This document shows positions 15,715-23,355 of a DNA stretch of 64,000 nt, one piece after another. The position numbers were made by a program, and so were the translations under genes. The notes under the pieces were generated by a model, which worked only from the letters and a program-made list of their open reading frames with translations, was not told the DNA's origin and made no database searches. Within the stretch, counting starts at the first letter, position 1. Each line of letters opens with the position of its first letter. This DNA comes from CAZBXD01 sp965216395. Its GTDB lineage: Bacteria > Pseudomonadota > Alphaproteobacteria > Micavibrionales > SZUA-601. The DNA is taken from contig OZ244156.1 in assembly GCA_965216395.1 (NCBI GenBank), positions 186,001 through 250,000 of the forward strand. The letters are read 5' to 3'.

Positions 15715-16468
15715 GGTTTATTTCCTCAAATAACTCTTGGGTAATTCTACTGTGTAACTCAATAAAGTCAGGTGATTGTCGTGAACGTGGGTAATCAAGT
15801 TTAACTTCAAAATTCTTCAAGATACGACCCGGACGAGACGTCATGGCAATAATGCGTGTTCCTAATGCAACCGCCTCATCAATATCATGGGTTACAAAGA
15901 CAATTGTTGTTTTGGTTGCTTGCCATATTTTCAAAAGCTCACTTTGCATTCTTAGACGTGTTAGCGCATCAAGTGCAGAGAAAGGTTCATCCATAAGTAA
16001 GACATCAGGTGTGTTAACTAAAGAGCGAGCAATAGCTACACGCTGCGCCATTCCACCAGAGAGGCTTTTAGGTTTAGCGTTTTCAAATCTACCCAATCCA
16101 ACAAGGTTAATAATTTCTTGTATTTTGTCCTCCGGGATAGTCTCTCCGCGGATTTTATACCCAAGGGTGATATTATCCTTAACACTTAACCATGGCATTA
16201 ATGCGGGAGACTGAAAGACCATACCGCGCTCGTGAGAGGTGCCAGATACAAGTTTTCCACTTGTTTTAATTGTTCCACCTGTTGATGGCTCTAAACCAGA
16301 AATAAGCCTGAGCAAAGTTGACTTACCGCATCCACTTTCACCAAGGATGCAAACAAACTCACCTTTTTTTATCTCTAAATCTAATGGCCCAAGAGCTTTG
16401 ACGCTTAAATGTGTATCCTGAAAATCTTTATAGACATTTTTAATTTGGATTTGATTCATACTAGCCAC
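15707..16468 (-). CDS. ABC transporter ATP-binding protein (SsuB/TauB/NrtD type)
   Basis: 253 residues. Walker A GESGCGKSTLLRL, Q-loop MVFQSPALMPWL, signature LSGGMAQRVAIARSL, Walker B VLLMDEPFSALD, and H-loop VTHDIDEAVALG are complete. It powers the importer formed with the two genes downstream. First gene of the operon, behind the promoter at 16483-16511 and divergent from the TrmB-like regulator. Confidence 0.93.
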   Translation of the reverse strand: MASMNQIQIKNVYKDFQDTHLSVKALGPLDLEIKKGEFVCILGESGCGKSTLLRLISGLEPSTGGTIKTSGKLVSGTSHERGMVFQSPALMPWLSVKDNITLGYKIRGETIPEDKIQEIINLVGLGRFENAKPKSLSGGMAQRVAIARSLVNTPDVLLMDEPFSALDALTRLRMQSELLKIWQATKTTIVFVTHDIDEAVALGTRIIAMTSRPGRILKNFEVKLDYPRSRQSPDFIELHSRITQELFEEINHE

Positions 16469-16482
16469 CCCACTTAACGCTT

Positions 16483-16511
16483 AGAATAGATTTTGTTTAA
16501 ATGTTGTTCAA
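16483..16511 (-). promoter_or_regulatory. Putative promoter of the ABC importer operon
   Basis: TTGAAC (16506-16511) and TATTCT (16483-16488) on the minus strand with a 17-nt spacer, directly downstream of the palindrome at 16534-16549. Confidence 0.5.
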
Positions 16512-16533
16512 GTTTATGTTGTGAAAGTTTGAC

Positions 16534-16549
16534 AACTATTGATATAGTT
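16534..16549. promoter_or_regulatory. Palindromic operator candidate in the TrmB/importer intergenic region
   Basis: AACTATTGATATAGTT is a perfect 6-4-6 inverted repeat. It overlaps GACAACTAT (16531-16539), a 9-mer also found (reverse strand) at 23272-23280 in front of the paralogous TrmB-like gene. It lies 23 bp upstream of the importer -35 box and close to the regulator promoter, fitting control of both. Confidence 0.5.
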
Positions 16550-16578
16550 TCATAACAGCATGACAGACAGGTATATAA

Positions 16579-17403
16579 ATGATAAATGACGTATTTAAAA
16601 CTCTGGGATTAAGAGAAGAAGAAACTAAGGTTTATCTACTTCTTCTGGAATACGGCCCAAAAACAGTTGGTACATTAGCAAAAACTACAGGTGTTAAGCG
16701 ACCAACACTTTACGTCTATTTAGAGCGCTTGGTTACGAATGGCCTTGTCTCTCAGAGCCTACAACGTGGCGTTAAAATTTTTACTCCTGAGCCTGCAAAG
16801 AAAATCTATCAACTTTATGAACGAAAAATCAGTGATTTGAAAAAGCAACAAAAATCACTTGATAATATTATCCCTGAGCTAGAAAAACTTTCTGGTATGA
16901 GCTTATTGAGGCCAAAGATGCATTTCTTTGAAGGACAAGACGGTATGGAGCTGGCACTTCAAGATCATTTATCCTATCCGGGATTTAAAATCTCAGCCTT
17001 TTGGTCTATCAAGGCTGCCTTAGAGTTAACATCGCCTGATTTTTTTCACTACCTAAATATCGAGCGTATTCAAAAAAACATGTATCATGAAGTCATTTGG
17101 CCAGCTAATCAGAAAGTCGATGTAAAAAAATACCCATTTTTAGGGGTTGGCTCAGAGTTTAAGAGAGAAATTCGTGTAGCACCAAAAGATATTGAAGCTA
17201 GTATGGGATATTGGATTTATTCAAACAAGGTGCTTTTTATGTCATCTCGTGCCGAAAGTTATAGCTTTATCATTGAAAGTTCTGAGCTTGTCGAGATGAT
17301 GTTGGCACAGCATCGAGGGATTTGGGGTATGTCCAAACCTATTACACCGTCGAAAGAGGACATGAAGCCATTCTTGGATGACCTAAGTACATATATTCAT
17401 TAG
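16579..17403 (+). CDS. TrmB-like winged-helix transcriptional regulator (island copy)
   Basis: 274 residues. Residues 1-70 form the TrmB-type winged helix (LGLREEETKVYLLLLEYGPK, KTTGVKRPTLYVYLERLVTNGLVSQ). Residues 75-110 are a coiled coil (LYERKISDLKKQQKSLDNI). The rest is an effector domain with FFEGQDGMELALQDHL, FWSIKAALELTSPDFFHYL and MGYWIYSNKVLFMSSRAESYSFIIES. A clear paralogue lies at 22469-23254 with the same blocks. Probably senses the substrate of the divergent ABC importer and controls it. Confidence 0.85.
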   Translation: MINDVFKTLGLREEETKVYLLLLEYGPKTVGTLAKTTGVKRPTLYVYLERLVTNGLVSQSLQRGVKIFTPEPAKKIYQLYERKISDLKKQQKSLDNIIPELEKLSGMSLLRPKMHFFEGQDGMELALQDHLSYPGFKISAFWSIKAALELTSPDFFHYLNIERIQKNMYHEVIWPANQKVDVKKYPFLGVGSEFKREIRVAPKDIEASMGYWIYSNKVLFMSSRAESYSFIIESSELVEMMLAQHRGIWGMSKPITPSKEDMKPFLDDLSTYIH

Positions 17404-17441
17404 TGGTGGCCTATGGCATAGATATATATACTGTACCTAGA

Positions 17442-17545
17442 ATAGAACCAGAAAAACAGTAAAAACAACGCTATTAGTTCTAATATAGAACCATACTCAC
17501 TGCTTTCTCACTGTATTTGCTTCTTATGTACCTGTTATAGAACCA
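17442..17545. repeat. Three ATAGAACCA direct repeats and a palindrome
   Basis: ATAGAACCA occurs at 17442-17450, 17485-17493 and 17537-17545 (43 and 52 bp apart). The middle copy is part of a perfect inverted repeat GTTCTAATATAGAAC (17477-17491). The region is the 168-bp gap between the convergent TrmB-like and lipoprotein genes. Possible protein-binding array. Confidence 0.45.
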
Positions 17546-17571
17546 TAGTAGCACTATATCTAAACCGTGTT

Positions 17572-18123
17572 TTATTCTTTATTCATAGATTTATTATCAA
17601 TAGCATTTAAGAATCCTTTAAAATAGCCTGCTGGTATATCATATTCTCTTTTGCCACTGTTTCCCGATATCTGAAATGAAAGCCCGCTCTTTTCGTATCT
17701 TTTTAGAGTCGATTTAGTCATGTTTATGGCTATGTGTTCTTTAAGAGTGCACCCAAAACTACTAGAACATGACCCAACCTCTTTTTCAATAACGGTCAAA
17801 TCAAGAGGATTCCCTTTTGAATAAGCTTTATCAATAAACAACCAATCATCTGTATATACAATAATATATATTTGGAAAAGTCCGCCCGATTTATCGCCAT
17901 CCATGAGAAAGCCGCGAAGGTAGTATTCGTCTTTAAAGTTCTTTGCTTGAACTATAGGGGCTGAATATTTTGTAAATTTTTGATGTTCGTCGTATTCTAT
18001 TTTAACTGCAGCCTCTACTAAAACACTGTCTTGTGGTGTTAAGAGGTTGCCATACAGATTATAACCTGATGTAACGCAGGCACTAAGAATTAATAATATT
18101 GAAATAAATAAAAGATTTTTCAT
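17572..18123 (-). CDS. Putative lipoprotein of unknown function
   Basis: 183 residues with a lipoprotein signal: hydrophobic stretch from residue 4 and lipobox LSAC about residues 13-16 (cysteine 16). The mature part is of mixed beta/alpha character with a Cys pair in VGSCSSSFGCTLKEH, and ends YFKGFLNAIDNKSMNKE. I do not recognise the family. It stands in the island behind the frameshifted membrane gene, 45 nt downstream and on the same strand. Confidence 0.6.
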   Translation of the reverse strand: MKNLLFISILLILSACVTSGYNLYGNLLTPQDSVLVEAAVKIEYDEHQKFTKYSAPIVQAKNFKDEYYLRGFLMDGDKSGGLFQIYIIVYTDDWLFIDKAYSKGNPLDLTVIEKEVGSCSSSFGCTLKEHIAINMTKSTLKRYEKSGLSFQISGNSGKREYDIPAGYFKGFLNAIDNKSMNKE

Positions 18124-18168
18124 TAGTATATGAACTCCTTTTTACAGTATATAACTGTAGTTAATAAT

Positions 18169-18836
18169 TTATCGAATAAGATCATTTTCTGTAATGTGAA
18201 ATTGATTTCCATTTTTACAATTGGCAAATATGACTATATGATTTGGAGCTATACTTTTAGAGTCTGATAATGCAACAAACTCCACTTCATCGCAACTAGA
18301 CTTTAATGATGCATGTTTAGCAGCAGGCTCTAGTAAATTATTTATTTTTTCAAAGTGATCTTTACCCCATTTTTTATATGTTTTTGGATAATTTTCTGGT
18401 GTCATGATATCGACTGCATAGGACGATATTTTAGGGTTTGAATTTATTTGAGTACTTGTTGATTTAATTTCTATGATTGAAAAAATTGCAACCAAAACAA
18501 TAGTACCTAAAAAGGAGAATAAAAAAAGATCAAGCACTTTCTTGTTTATTTTTGACTCTGAATAATTTTCTGTTTTTGAATGAGGTCGCTCTTCTTTTTT
18601 AATACTATAAATTTCAACCCACCCTTTCCTCAAATAATATTTTTTTATAATAGCTGATGCAAAAAATGGGTATATTAACCATGATATACCCAATGTTATG
18701 GTCGCTAATAAAAAACTAATAATGCATGTGACCAAATTCCCTTAAACGCAAAATAAAAACAACCAAATAAAAAGGTTAGAATACCTGAATATTCAACAGT
18801 TTCAATATAGCCGTTATTTGGATTTTTAAATTGCAT
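18169..18836 (-). pseudogene. Membrane protein gene with a frameshift in a T6 run
   Basis: The true start appears to be ATG at 18836 (GGGGA about 9 nt upstream), beginning MQFKNPNNGYIETVEYS, then LFGCFYFAFKGIWSHALL. At 18710-18715 a run of six T ends this frame in TAG. The next frame continues at once as LLATITLGISWLIYPFFA and YYLRKGWVEI, the expected continuation of this membrane-protein family. One extra T would give a single protein of 222 residues with a second membrane segment about residue 110 and a C-terminal soluble part (Cys at SSCDEVEF and FANCKNG). It may be a real mutation, slippage at the homopolymer, or a sequencing error. Confidence 0.7.
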
Positions 18837-18912
18837 CTGTTATTTCCCCTTTTTTAACCTCTAAGCCAAATATTAATAAAATACAATTCTCTAAATTTAC
18901 ATACTGTTGGCT

Positions 18913-18927
18913 ATAGCCTACGGCTAT
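18913..18927. promoter_or_regulatory. Inverted repeat before the XRE regulator
   Basis: ATAGCCTACGGCTAT is a perfect 6-3-6 inverted repeat that also overlaps GGCTATAGCC (18909-18918). It lies 21 bp before the XRE start and would suit autoregulation by that protein. Confidence 0.4.
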
Positions 18928-18947
18928 TATGTTGTTTATAACCCACA

Positions 18948-19166
18948 ATGTTTTCTATGGCAACATTAAAAAGCATAGGGCAGAAAATTGTCCAAATAAG
19001 AAAAGATAAAGGATATAGCCAAGAAGATTTAGCCGGCTTTGTTGATATGGATAGAAGTTATCTCTCTGAAATCGAAAATGGACAGAAAAACTTATCAGTA
19101 ATGATGCTAATTAGAATATCTAATGCACTGGATGTAAAACCTGAAGATATCTTAAGGTCGTTTTGA
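18948..19166 (+). CDS. XRE-family helix-turn-helix regulator
   Basis: 72 residues, almost entirely one HTH_3 domain: IGQKIVQIRKDKGYSQEDLA, then VDMDRSYLSEIENGQKNLSV and LIRISNALDVKPEDIL. Size and form resemble restriction-modification controller proteins and phage/island repressors. The start could also be the ATG at 18957; neither has a good Shine-Dalgarno. It is the only leftward-region gene on the plus strand here and its end overlaps the convergent gene by 15 nt. It probably controls island functions and itself through 18913-18927. Confidence 0.82.
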   Translation: MFSMATLKSIGQKIVQIRKDKGYSQEDLAGFVDMDRSYLSEIENGQKNLSVMMLIRISNALDVKPEDILRSF

Positions 19167-19532
19167 GTCTTTCCACTCATTTGTAGCGGGTTTATCTTGA
19201 TAACGCTGATGCGTGACAATCCAACGTCTAGCTTCTTTCATCTTATAATTAAAGTTTGAATCTCTGCCTATTTTAATAAAGCCTGCCTCTATTAACTCAT
19301 CAAAGGCTTTCTTAGCTGTTCCTTTGCCTATATTCGCCCGAACAGCAAGTTCACGGCAAGACAAAGGAATTTCACCATTATTTGTGCCATTATATCGACG
19401 CACTACCTCTGTCCATGCCACACGGGCTTTACATGATAAAGAAAGCCATGCAGGACTATCCATTATGTCGTAACGCAAATTAACAAAAGGACGCTTTGTA
19501 CTTCTGCCCTTGGCTTTTGAATATTTACTCAT
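19152..19532 (-). CDS. Winged-helix protein of plasmid/island type
   Basis: 126 residues from an ATG with GGAG 7 nt upstream. After a basic N-terminus (SKYSKAKGRSTKRPFVNLRY) it holds a winged helix: SLSCKARVAWTEVVRRY, EIPLSCRELAVRANIGKGTAKKA, FDELIEAGFIKIGRD. Such proteins are common in alphaproteobacterial islands next to excisionase and integrase genes and may act in replication or regulation. The exact role is unknown. Confidence 0.6.
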   Translation of the reverse strand: MSKYSKAKGRSTKRPFVNLRYDIMDSPAWLSLSCKARVAWTEVVRRYNGTNNGEIPLSCRELAVRANIGKGTAKKAFDELIEAGFIKIGRDSNFNYKMKEARRWIVTHQRYQDKPATNEWKDSKRP

Positions 19533-19579
19533 CTTCCCACTCCGTAAAATGGTAGGGACAAAAGCCCCCACCTTAGTTT

Positions 19580-19933
19580 TTATTGATTATTTTCAACTTC
19601 TGAGATACGATGAGCGTCACAAACAGGCTCTTGTATTTCAGGAGTTCTATTCGAAAGCCGAGAATTGCCGTTCTCGGTTTTCTTTTTATGTTTAGCTGAT
19701 AAAAATGGATTCTTGCCCATTCGATAAACCCAAAGAGGACAAGATGTCACAGTGCATTTTGCAACTTCTCTATGACTACCTGCACAACAATCGATACATT
19801 TTTCTCGCATTATTTTTGCCGTAGGTTTTGGGTCATGCCCTGCCTCTTTCAATTTTTTTATATCGATAGATAAGGGGTTTTTTCCAAAAGAACGCCCATT
19901 CTCGTCTTTATCTAGCAGAGGGTTTTCTGACAT
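19580..19933 (-). CDS. Cysteine-rich island protein, putative zinc-binding
   Basis: 117 residues from the ATG one nt after the stop of the excisionase-like gene. The centre has a four-cysteine cluster (EKCIDCCAG, then VAKCTVTSCPLWVYRMGKNPF), a pattern found in small phage and island proteins and probably a zinc finger. The C-terminal third is polar and low in complexity. Function unknown; its place in the run after the excisionase-like gene suggests a mobility or regulatory role. Confidence 0.6.
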   Translation of the reverse strand: MSENPLLDKDENGRSFGKNPLSIDIKKLKEAGHDPKPTAKIMREKCIDCCAGSHREVAKCTVTSCPLWVYRMGKNPFLSAKHKKKTENGNSRLSNRTPEIQEPVCDAHRISEVENNQ

Positions 19934-19934
19934 A

Positions 19935-20135
19935 TTAGAAGCCCCCCTGTGATTGGTTTTCAATCCATTGCTTGACCGCTTCTGGGTCAATCAGGATTTT
20001 TCGTTTTCCAATGCGTTTGATACAGGGCGTAAAGCCGTTTGTATCAGCATTGAAAATAATCCATCGGAGAGAGTTCTCCGAAAAAGTGGGATTGGTTTTG
20101 CAGAAGTCCTTCACGGACAAGTAATTTAATGTCAT
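19935..20135 (-). CDS. AlpA/MerR-like excisionase or DNA-binding protein
   Basis: 66 residues. The sequence YLSVKDFCKTNP, SENSLRWIIFNADTNG, IKRIGKRKILIDPEAVKQWI has the winged-helix form of AlpA/Xis-type proteins, which direct excision by the neighbouring integrase. Its Shine-Dalgarno (AGGAG) is buried in the 3' arm of a perfect 11-bp hairpin (20139-20187), so translation is likely controlled. Confidence 0.75.
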   Translation of the reverse strand: MTLNYLSVKDFCKTNPTFSENSLRWIIFNADTNGFTPCIKRIGKRKILIDPEAVKQWIENQSQGGF

Positions 20136-20138
20136 TTT

Positions 20139-20187
20139 AATCTCCTATCATGACAGTGATTGAGCAACATTGCTCCGATAGGAGATT
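20139..20187 (-). promoter_or_regulatory. Hairpin covering the Shine-Dalgarno of the excisionase-like gene
   Basis: On the minus strand AATCTCCTATC (20187-20177) pairs perfectly with GATAGGAGATT (20149-20139); the AGGAG lies inside the second arm, 6 nt before the ATG. A smaller hairpin (GAGCA/TGCTC) sits in the loop. No T-run follows on the minus strand, so it is not a terminator for the upstream gene. Confidence 0.65.
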
Positions 20188-20192
20188 TTAAA

Positions 20193-20960
20193 TCATATTT
20201 TAATTGGCACGCTGTCCCGTGGATGCCAACTTTTTAAAATAATAGCTATTTTTTTTCTAAGAGTGCTATGATTACTTAAGTTTTCGGGTAACTCATATTC
20301 AGCTTTTTCGATAAAAAAATAAGCCATTTGAGAATATGAATCGAGTTTACCTTTTTTATTAAAAAACTTTTGCAAACAAATCTTAATGGCTGAAGTTTCT
20401 TCAAAAGTTTTGATTTTTTGCTCATCGGCTTTAGATCGCCTTGCAGTATCTCTTCCTTTTTTTGATTTCATTCCGTCATGTGTATACTTTTCAAAATTCT
20501 CTTTGAAATAAAGTATCCAATACTTATTTACAGCTTGATTTGTATACCTGAAGACTTCATCTGCGTTGTTTAAAGACATGTGCTTTTGAATAAAATAAAT
20601 ACAATCAATTAACTCTGAAGCCATTAGCGCAGTATTTGTTGCAAAAGGCTTCAACTTCTTAATCAATCCAGAAAGTGTATATATAGACTTTTCTTTATCA
20701 AAGCTTTGATCTTTTGTAATAAGCTCATGGCCATCATTTTTAATAGTATAAATTCCACCTGTATAAGGCAAGCCATAGCTTTTAAGTATAGTTTCTGAAT
20801 AGTGTTTCATTAAATTAATGTCTTGATGCTTTGATTTTTCTGCAACATCTGACAATAAACTAATAATCTCTTCATGAGACATTTTTTTTATGACATGTTC
20901 TGTCAAAGATTTTTTAATTATAGTCTTATCTTTCTTGCTGGACACCAAAAATCCTTTCAT
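20193..20960 (-). CDS. Hypothetical island protein overlapping the integrase gene
   Basis: 255 residues by the first ATG, which overlaps the integrase end by 35 nt; a GTG at 20945 with AAGGA 6 nt upstream is the better start. Mostly helical and lysine-rich, with no motif I recognise. A segment about residues 165-185 (SKKGRDTARRSKADEQKIK) is strongly basic and could bind nucleic acid. The overlap suggests coupled expression with the integrase. Confidence 0.6.
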   Translation of the reverse strand: MKGFLVSSKKDKTIIKKSLTEHVIKKMSHEEIISLLSDVAEKSKHQDINLMKHYSETILKSYGLPYTGGIYTIKNDGHELITKDQSFDKEKSIYTLSGLIKKLKPFATNTALMASELIDCIYFIQKHMSLNNADEVFRYTNQAVNKYWILYFKENFEKYTHDGMKSKKGRDTARRSKADEQKIKTFEETSAIKICLQKFFNKKGKLDSYSQMAYFFIEKAEYELPENLSNHSTLRKKIAIILKSWHPRDSVPIKI

Positions 20961-21999
20961 TCATTTTCTCCACCACACTTGCCGTGTGTGACTCTGAAAG
21001 ATGGGCATAGCGTTTGACCATCTGTAGGGTCTTATGTCCTAGCACGGCGGCAATTTCTGCTAGTGTTGCCCCATTCATGGCAAGGTAGCTTGCCGCACTA
21101 TGGCGCAAGTCATGGAAACGAAAATCATTGATTTCAGCACGCTCTAACGCAGTTTCCCATGCTGAGCGAATATCTATCGGGCTTTGCCCATCTAGTGAGG
21201 GAAAAACATAAGCACTTTTTTTCGTGTCATATAACTTCTTTATCAGCTCAAAGGCATGCCCTTTAAGCGGTAGGGGGCGTATCTCTTTATTCTTTGTTTC
21301 GTACAAGATTATCTTACCGCCATTTTCATCCAACTCTATATCTGACCATTGTAAGTTTAGAATTTCACTGCGTCTCGCCCCTGTGCTTAATGCTAAAACT
21401 ACCACTGGGTAAAGGCTTCGGCTTTGAGAGGCTCTACACGACTCTAACAATCTTTTGCGCTCATCATCACTTAAGAACCGAACACGCCCTCTAGGCTCTG
21501 ACAATTTAGAGATTTTCTTTAAAGGATGATTTTCTAACCATTCATATTCATTGATAGCGATGGTAAAAACATGGCTTAAAGTCGTCATATAGCGATTTAC
21601 AGTGGCATTTGAACGCTTGGACACGCCATCATGGGCTGTTGAGGATAGCTTATCCCTTGCCGATAGGATAAGCGGTTTATTTACATCAGAAAGAACAGCA
21701 TAGCCAATCTCATCACGCCACCAATCTAACTGGTGCTTAATATCTTTATAGCGTTTTGAATTTCTCTGTTTAATCTGCTTTGCATAGCGGTCTATCAGGT
21801 CTTTAACCGAGTGTTTCTTGCTTTCAATAGTTTTGAAGTGTCGTCCTTCACGCAAAGCTGTTTCTGTTGCTTGCGCCCATTGTTTTGCCTTCGTTAATTG
21901 TGAAAAGCTTGCCGTTTGCACAGGATAACCCTTGAGCCTCACCTTAACCCGATAAGACACTGTGCCATCTGCCGTTTTTCTTTTCTCAATACTCGCCAT
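20926..21999 (-). CDS. int: Tyrosine site-specific integrase of the island
   Basis: 357 residues. Integrates and excises the island at tRNA-Trp. N-terminal arm-binding domain (VSYRVKVRLKGYPVQTASF), SAM-like core-binding domain (about 60-155), catalytic domain about 170-340. The catalytic set is complete: Arg209 (TGARRSEIL), Lys near 236-239 (TKNKEIRPLP), His296/Arg299 (FRFHDLRHSAAS), His322 (LGHKT), Tyr331 (VKRYAHLS). It lies 289 bp from the tRNA at the right end, oriented away from it, as is usual for tRNA-targeting islands. Confidence 0.93.
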   Translation of the reverse strand: MASIEKRKTADGTVSYRVKVRLKGYPVQTASFSQLTKAKQWAQATETALREGRHFKTIESKKHSVKDLIDRYAKQIKQRNSKRYKDIKHQLDWWRDEIGYAVLSDVNKPLILSARDKLSSTAHDGVSKRSNATVNRYMTTLSHVFTIAINEYEWLENHPLKKISKLSEPRGRVRFLSDDERKRLLESCRASQSRSLYPVVVLALSTGARRSEILNLQWSDIELDENGGKIILYETKNKEIRPLPLKGHAFELIKKLYDTKKSAYVFPSLDGQSPIDIRSAWETALERAEINDFRFHDLRHSAASYLAMNGATLAEIAAVLGHKTLQMVKRYAHLSESHTASVVEKMNERIFGVQQER

Positions 22000-22119
22000 A
22001 AAGTGACGTTATTACAAAACACAATAAAAGACAATAACTAACAACACTAGACTATAAAACCGAGGTGTTATTATTATAAGTTACTGATTTATATAAGGAT
22101 AAACGTAAAATTACCGTTC

Positions 22120-22235
22120 ATGGGGCAGTTATGGGGCATTTGACGTTAATTTTCCAATATATTAGAGGGCTAGTTAAATCAATCTATTGAGGGGTATTGT
22201 CTTTTATTGTCTCAACTGCCCCATGAGTGCCCCAC
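22120..22235. repeat. Right-end repeats, candidate arm-type integrase sites
   Basis: ATGGGGCAGTTATGGGGCA (22120-22138) and, inverted, two units CTGCCCCAT (22216-22224) and GTGCCCCAC (22227-22235) 11 bp apart. The same pair with the same 11-bp period, as CTGTCCCAT/GTGTCCCAT, lies at 13689-13708 at the left end. The rest of 22000-22287 shows no gene. Confidence 0.5.
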
Positions 22236-22287
22236 AGGAGAAAATCCTTGGTGTAATCTTGGTATGATTTATCGCTAAGTGATTGAT

Positions 22288-22338
22288 TTTAAATGGCAGG
22301 GGCAGCAGGATTCGAACCCGCGACCTACGGTTTTGGAG
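22288..22338. repeat. attR: core repeat within intact tRNA-Trp
   Basis: Identical over 51 bp to 13522-13572. The core reaches from 6 bp outside the tRNA 3' end to the anticodon loop, a standard target for tyrosine integrases. Confidence 0.92.
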
Positions 22339-22369
22339 ACCGTCGCTCTACCAACTGAGCTATACCCCT
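22294..22369 (-). tRNA. tRNA-Trp (anticodon CCA)
   Basis: 76 nt with encoded CCA. Acceptor AGGGGTA pairs with TGCCCCT, D arm GCTCAGTTGGTAGAGC, anticodon loop CTCCAAA in an ACGGT/ACCGT stem, T arm CGGGTTCGAATCCTG. It is the reconstituted copy at the right end of the island; the island supplies its 3' half or an identical sequence. Confidence 0.96.
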
Positions 22370-22468
22370 GTGTAACAAATTGACTCGTCAATTTTGCGGA
22401 TTTTGTTCTACTTTATATTTCATGCTTTGTAAAGCATTCATATTTTACTCGATCGCAAAAAACAATGA

Positions 22469-23254
22469 TTATAGAATCCGTTTCTCAGAGAGTTTTTTAG
22501 AACGGTTCCATAAAATTTGCCACTGATCTTTTTGTAGTTGAACCATATCGGCACTTTCAATGATAAAGCCAAAAGCCTCCAGATGGGAGGCAAGATACAT
22601 AATTTTATTGCCATAGATCCAATAGCCCATTTGTGCATTAATTTCGCCATCAATTACTCTGATTTCGCGAAGATGTTTTTCACCATGTCCCATATAAGGG
22701 TGTTCTTTGATACTGACAGCTTGGCTGTCGGGCCAAATCGCCTTAATAAAAAGATTATTTTGAATGCGTTGGATATTATGCCAGCGGAAATATTCTGATG
22801 ACAGCATCTTTATCATGGGTTTAATGGGCCAAAGCGTTAGAATTTCTAAATTACGATACAACAACACATCTTGCATAATATTTTGTACGGCGTTAATGCC
22901 ATCAAAAACTTCAATCTTGGGTTTGAAATTTTTATCCTTAGAAAGCTGATTGAGCTTTGGTAAAATTTCTTGAAAATCCTCCTGCGCTTTTTGTAAATGA
23001 TTAATCTTTTTTGAAAACTGCGTATAAAGATTTTCAGGAGTTTCTGCCGAAAAAAACCGCGTTCCCTGTTTTAACGAGCGTTTGATCACGCCTTTATCTG
23101 TCATTTTTTGTAAAATACCATAGAGGGTTGAACGTTTTAGGCCCGTTTTCTTAGAAATATTTCCCGCTGTGTCGCCACCATATTCCAGTAAAGCGAGATA
23201 TATGTTGGTTTCTTCACTAGTTAAACCTAATTGAGACATAATATTTTTAATCAT
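22469..23254 (-). CDS. TrmB-like winged-helix regulator (chromosomal copy)
   Basis: 261 residues from MIKNIMSQLGL, the start that aligns with the island paralogue at 16579. Winged helix (LGLTSEETNIYLALLEYGGD, KKTGLKRSTLYGILQKMTDKG), coiled coil (KINHLQKAQEDFQEIL), then an effector domain with FDGINAVQNIM, MLSSEYFRWHNIQRIQNN and MGYWIYGNKIMYLASHLEAFGFIIES, block for block like the other copy. Divergent from the outer-membrane-like protein and symporter, which it probably controls through the inverted repeat at 23272-23298. Confidence 0.85.
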   Translation of the reverse strand: MIKNIMSQLGLTSEETNIYLALLEYGGDTAGNISKKTGLKRSTLYGILQKMTDKGVIKRSLKQGTRFFSAETPENLYTQFSKKINHLQKAQEDFQEILPKLNQLSKDKNFKPKIEVFDGINAVQNIMQDVLLYRNLEILTLWPIKPMIKMLSSEYFRWHNIQRIQNNLFIKAIWPDSQAVSIKEHPYMGHGEKHLREIRVIDGEINAQMGYWIYGNKIMYLASHLEAFGFIIESADMVQLQKDQWQILWNRSKKLSEKRIL

Positions 23255-23271
23255 AATCAACAATTTATATC

Positions 23272-23298
23272 ATAGTTGTCGATAAGTGTCGACACTAT
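23272..23298. promoter_or_regulatory. Operator candidate for the chromosomal TrmB-like regulator
   Basis: An inverted repeat ATAGTTGTCGA / TCGACACTAT with one extra base in the left arm, containing the perfect palindrome AGTGTCGACACT (23285-23296). ATAGTTGTC (23272-23280) is shared with the island operator region at 16531-16539. It ends 22 bp upstream of a TATAAT box (23321-23326) with a poor -35, a position suiting activation. Confidence 0.5.
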
Positions 23299-23355
23299 TA
23301 TTAAGTATAAAAAATTTACATATAATTTGTTCATGCATTTAAAAGGACAAATAAA

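Larger units (their letters stand above)
13522..22338. mobile_element. Integrative island in tRNA-Trp (about 8.8 kb)
   Basis: Bounded by identical 51-bp direct repeats (13522-13572 and 22288-22338) that cover the 3' half of tRNA-Trp from the anticodon loop outward. A tyrosine integrase (20926-21999) and an excisionase-like gene lie at the right end next to the intact tRNA. Cargo: ABC importer operon, TrmB-like regulator, lipoprotein, frameshifted membrane gene, XRE regulator. No conjugation or capsid genes are seen, so it is a small genomic island needing help to move. Confidence 0.9.

Noticed and set aside
17442..17545. CRISPR array
   Set aside because: Repeats are only 9 bp, spacers differ in length, and no cas gene is present. 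No CRISPR was seen anywhere in the window.
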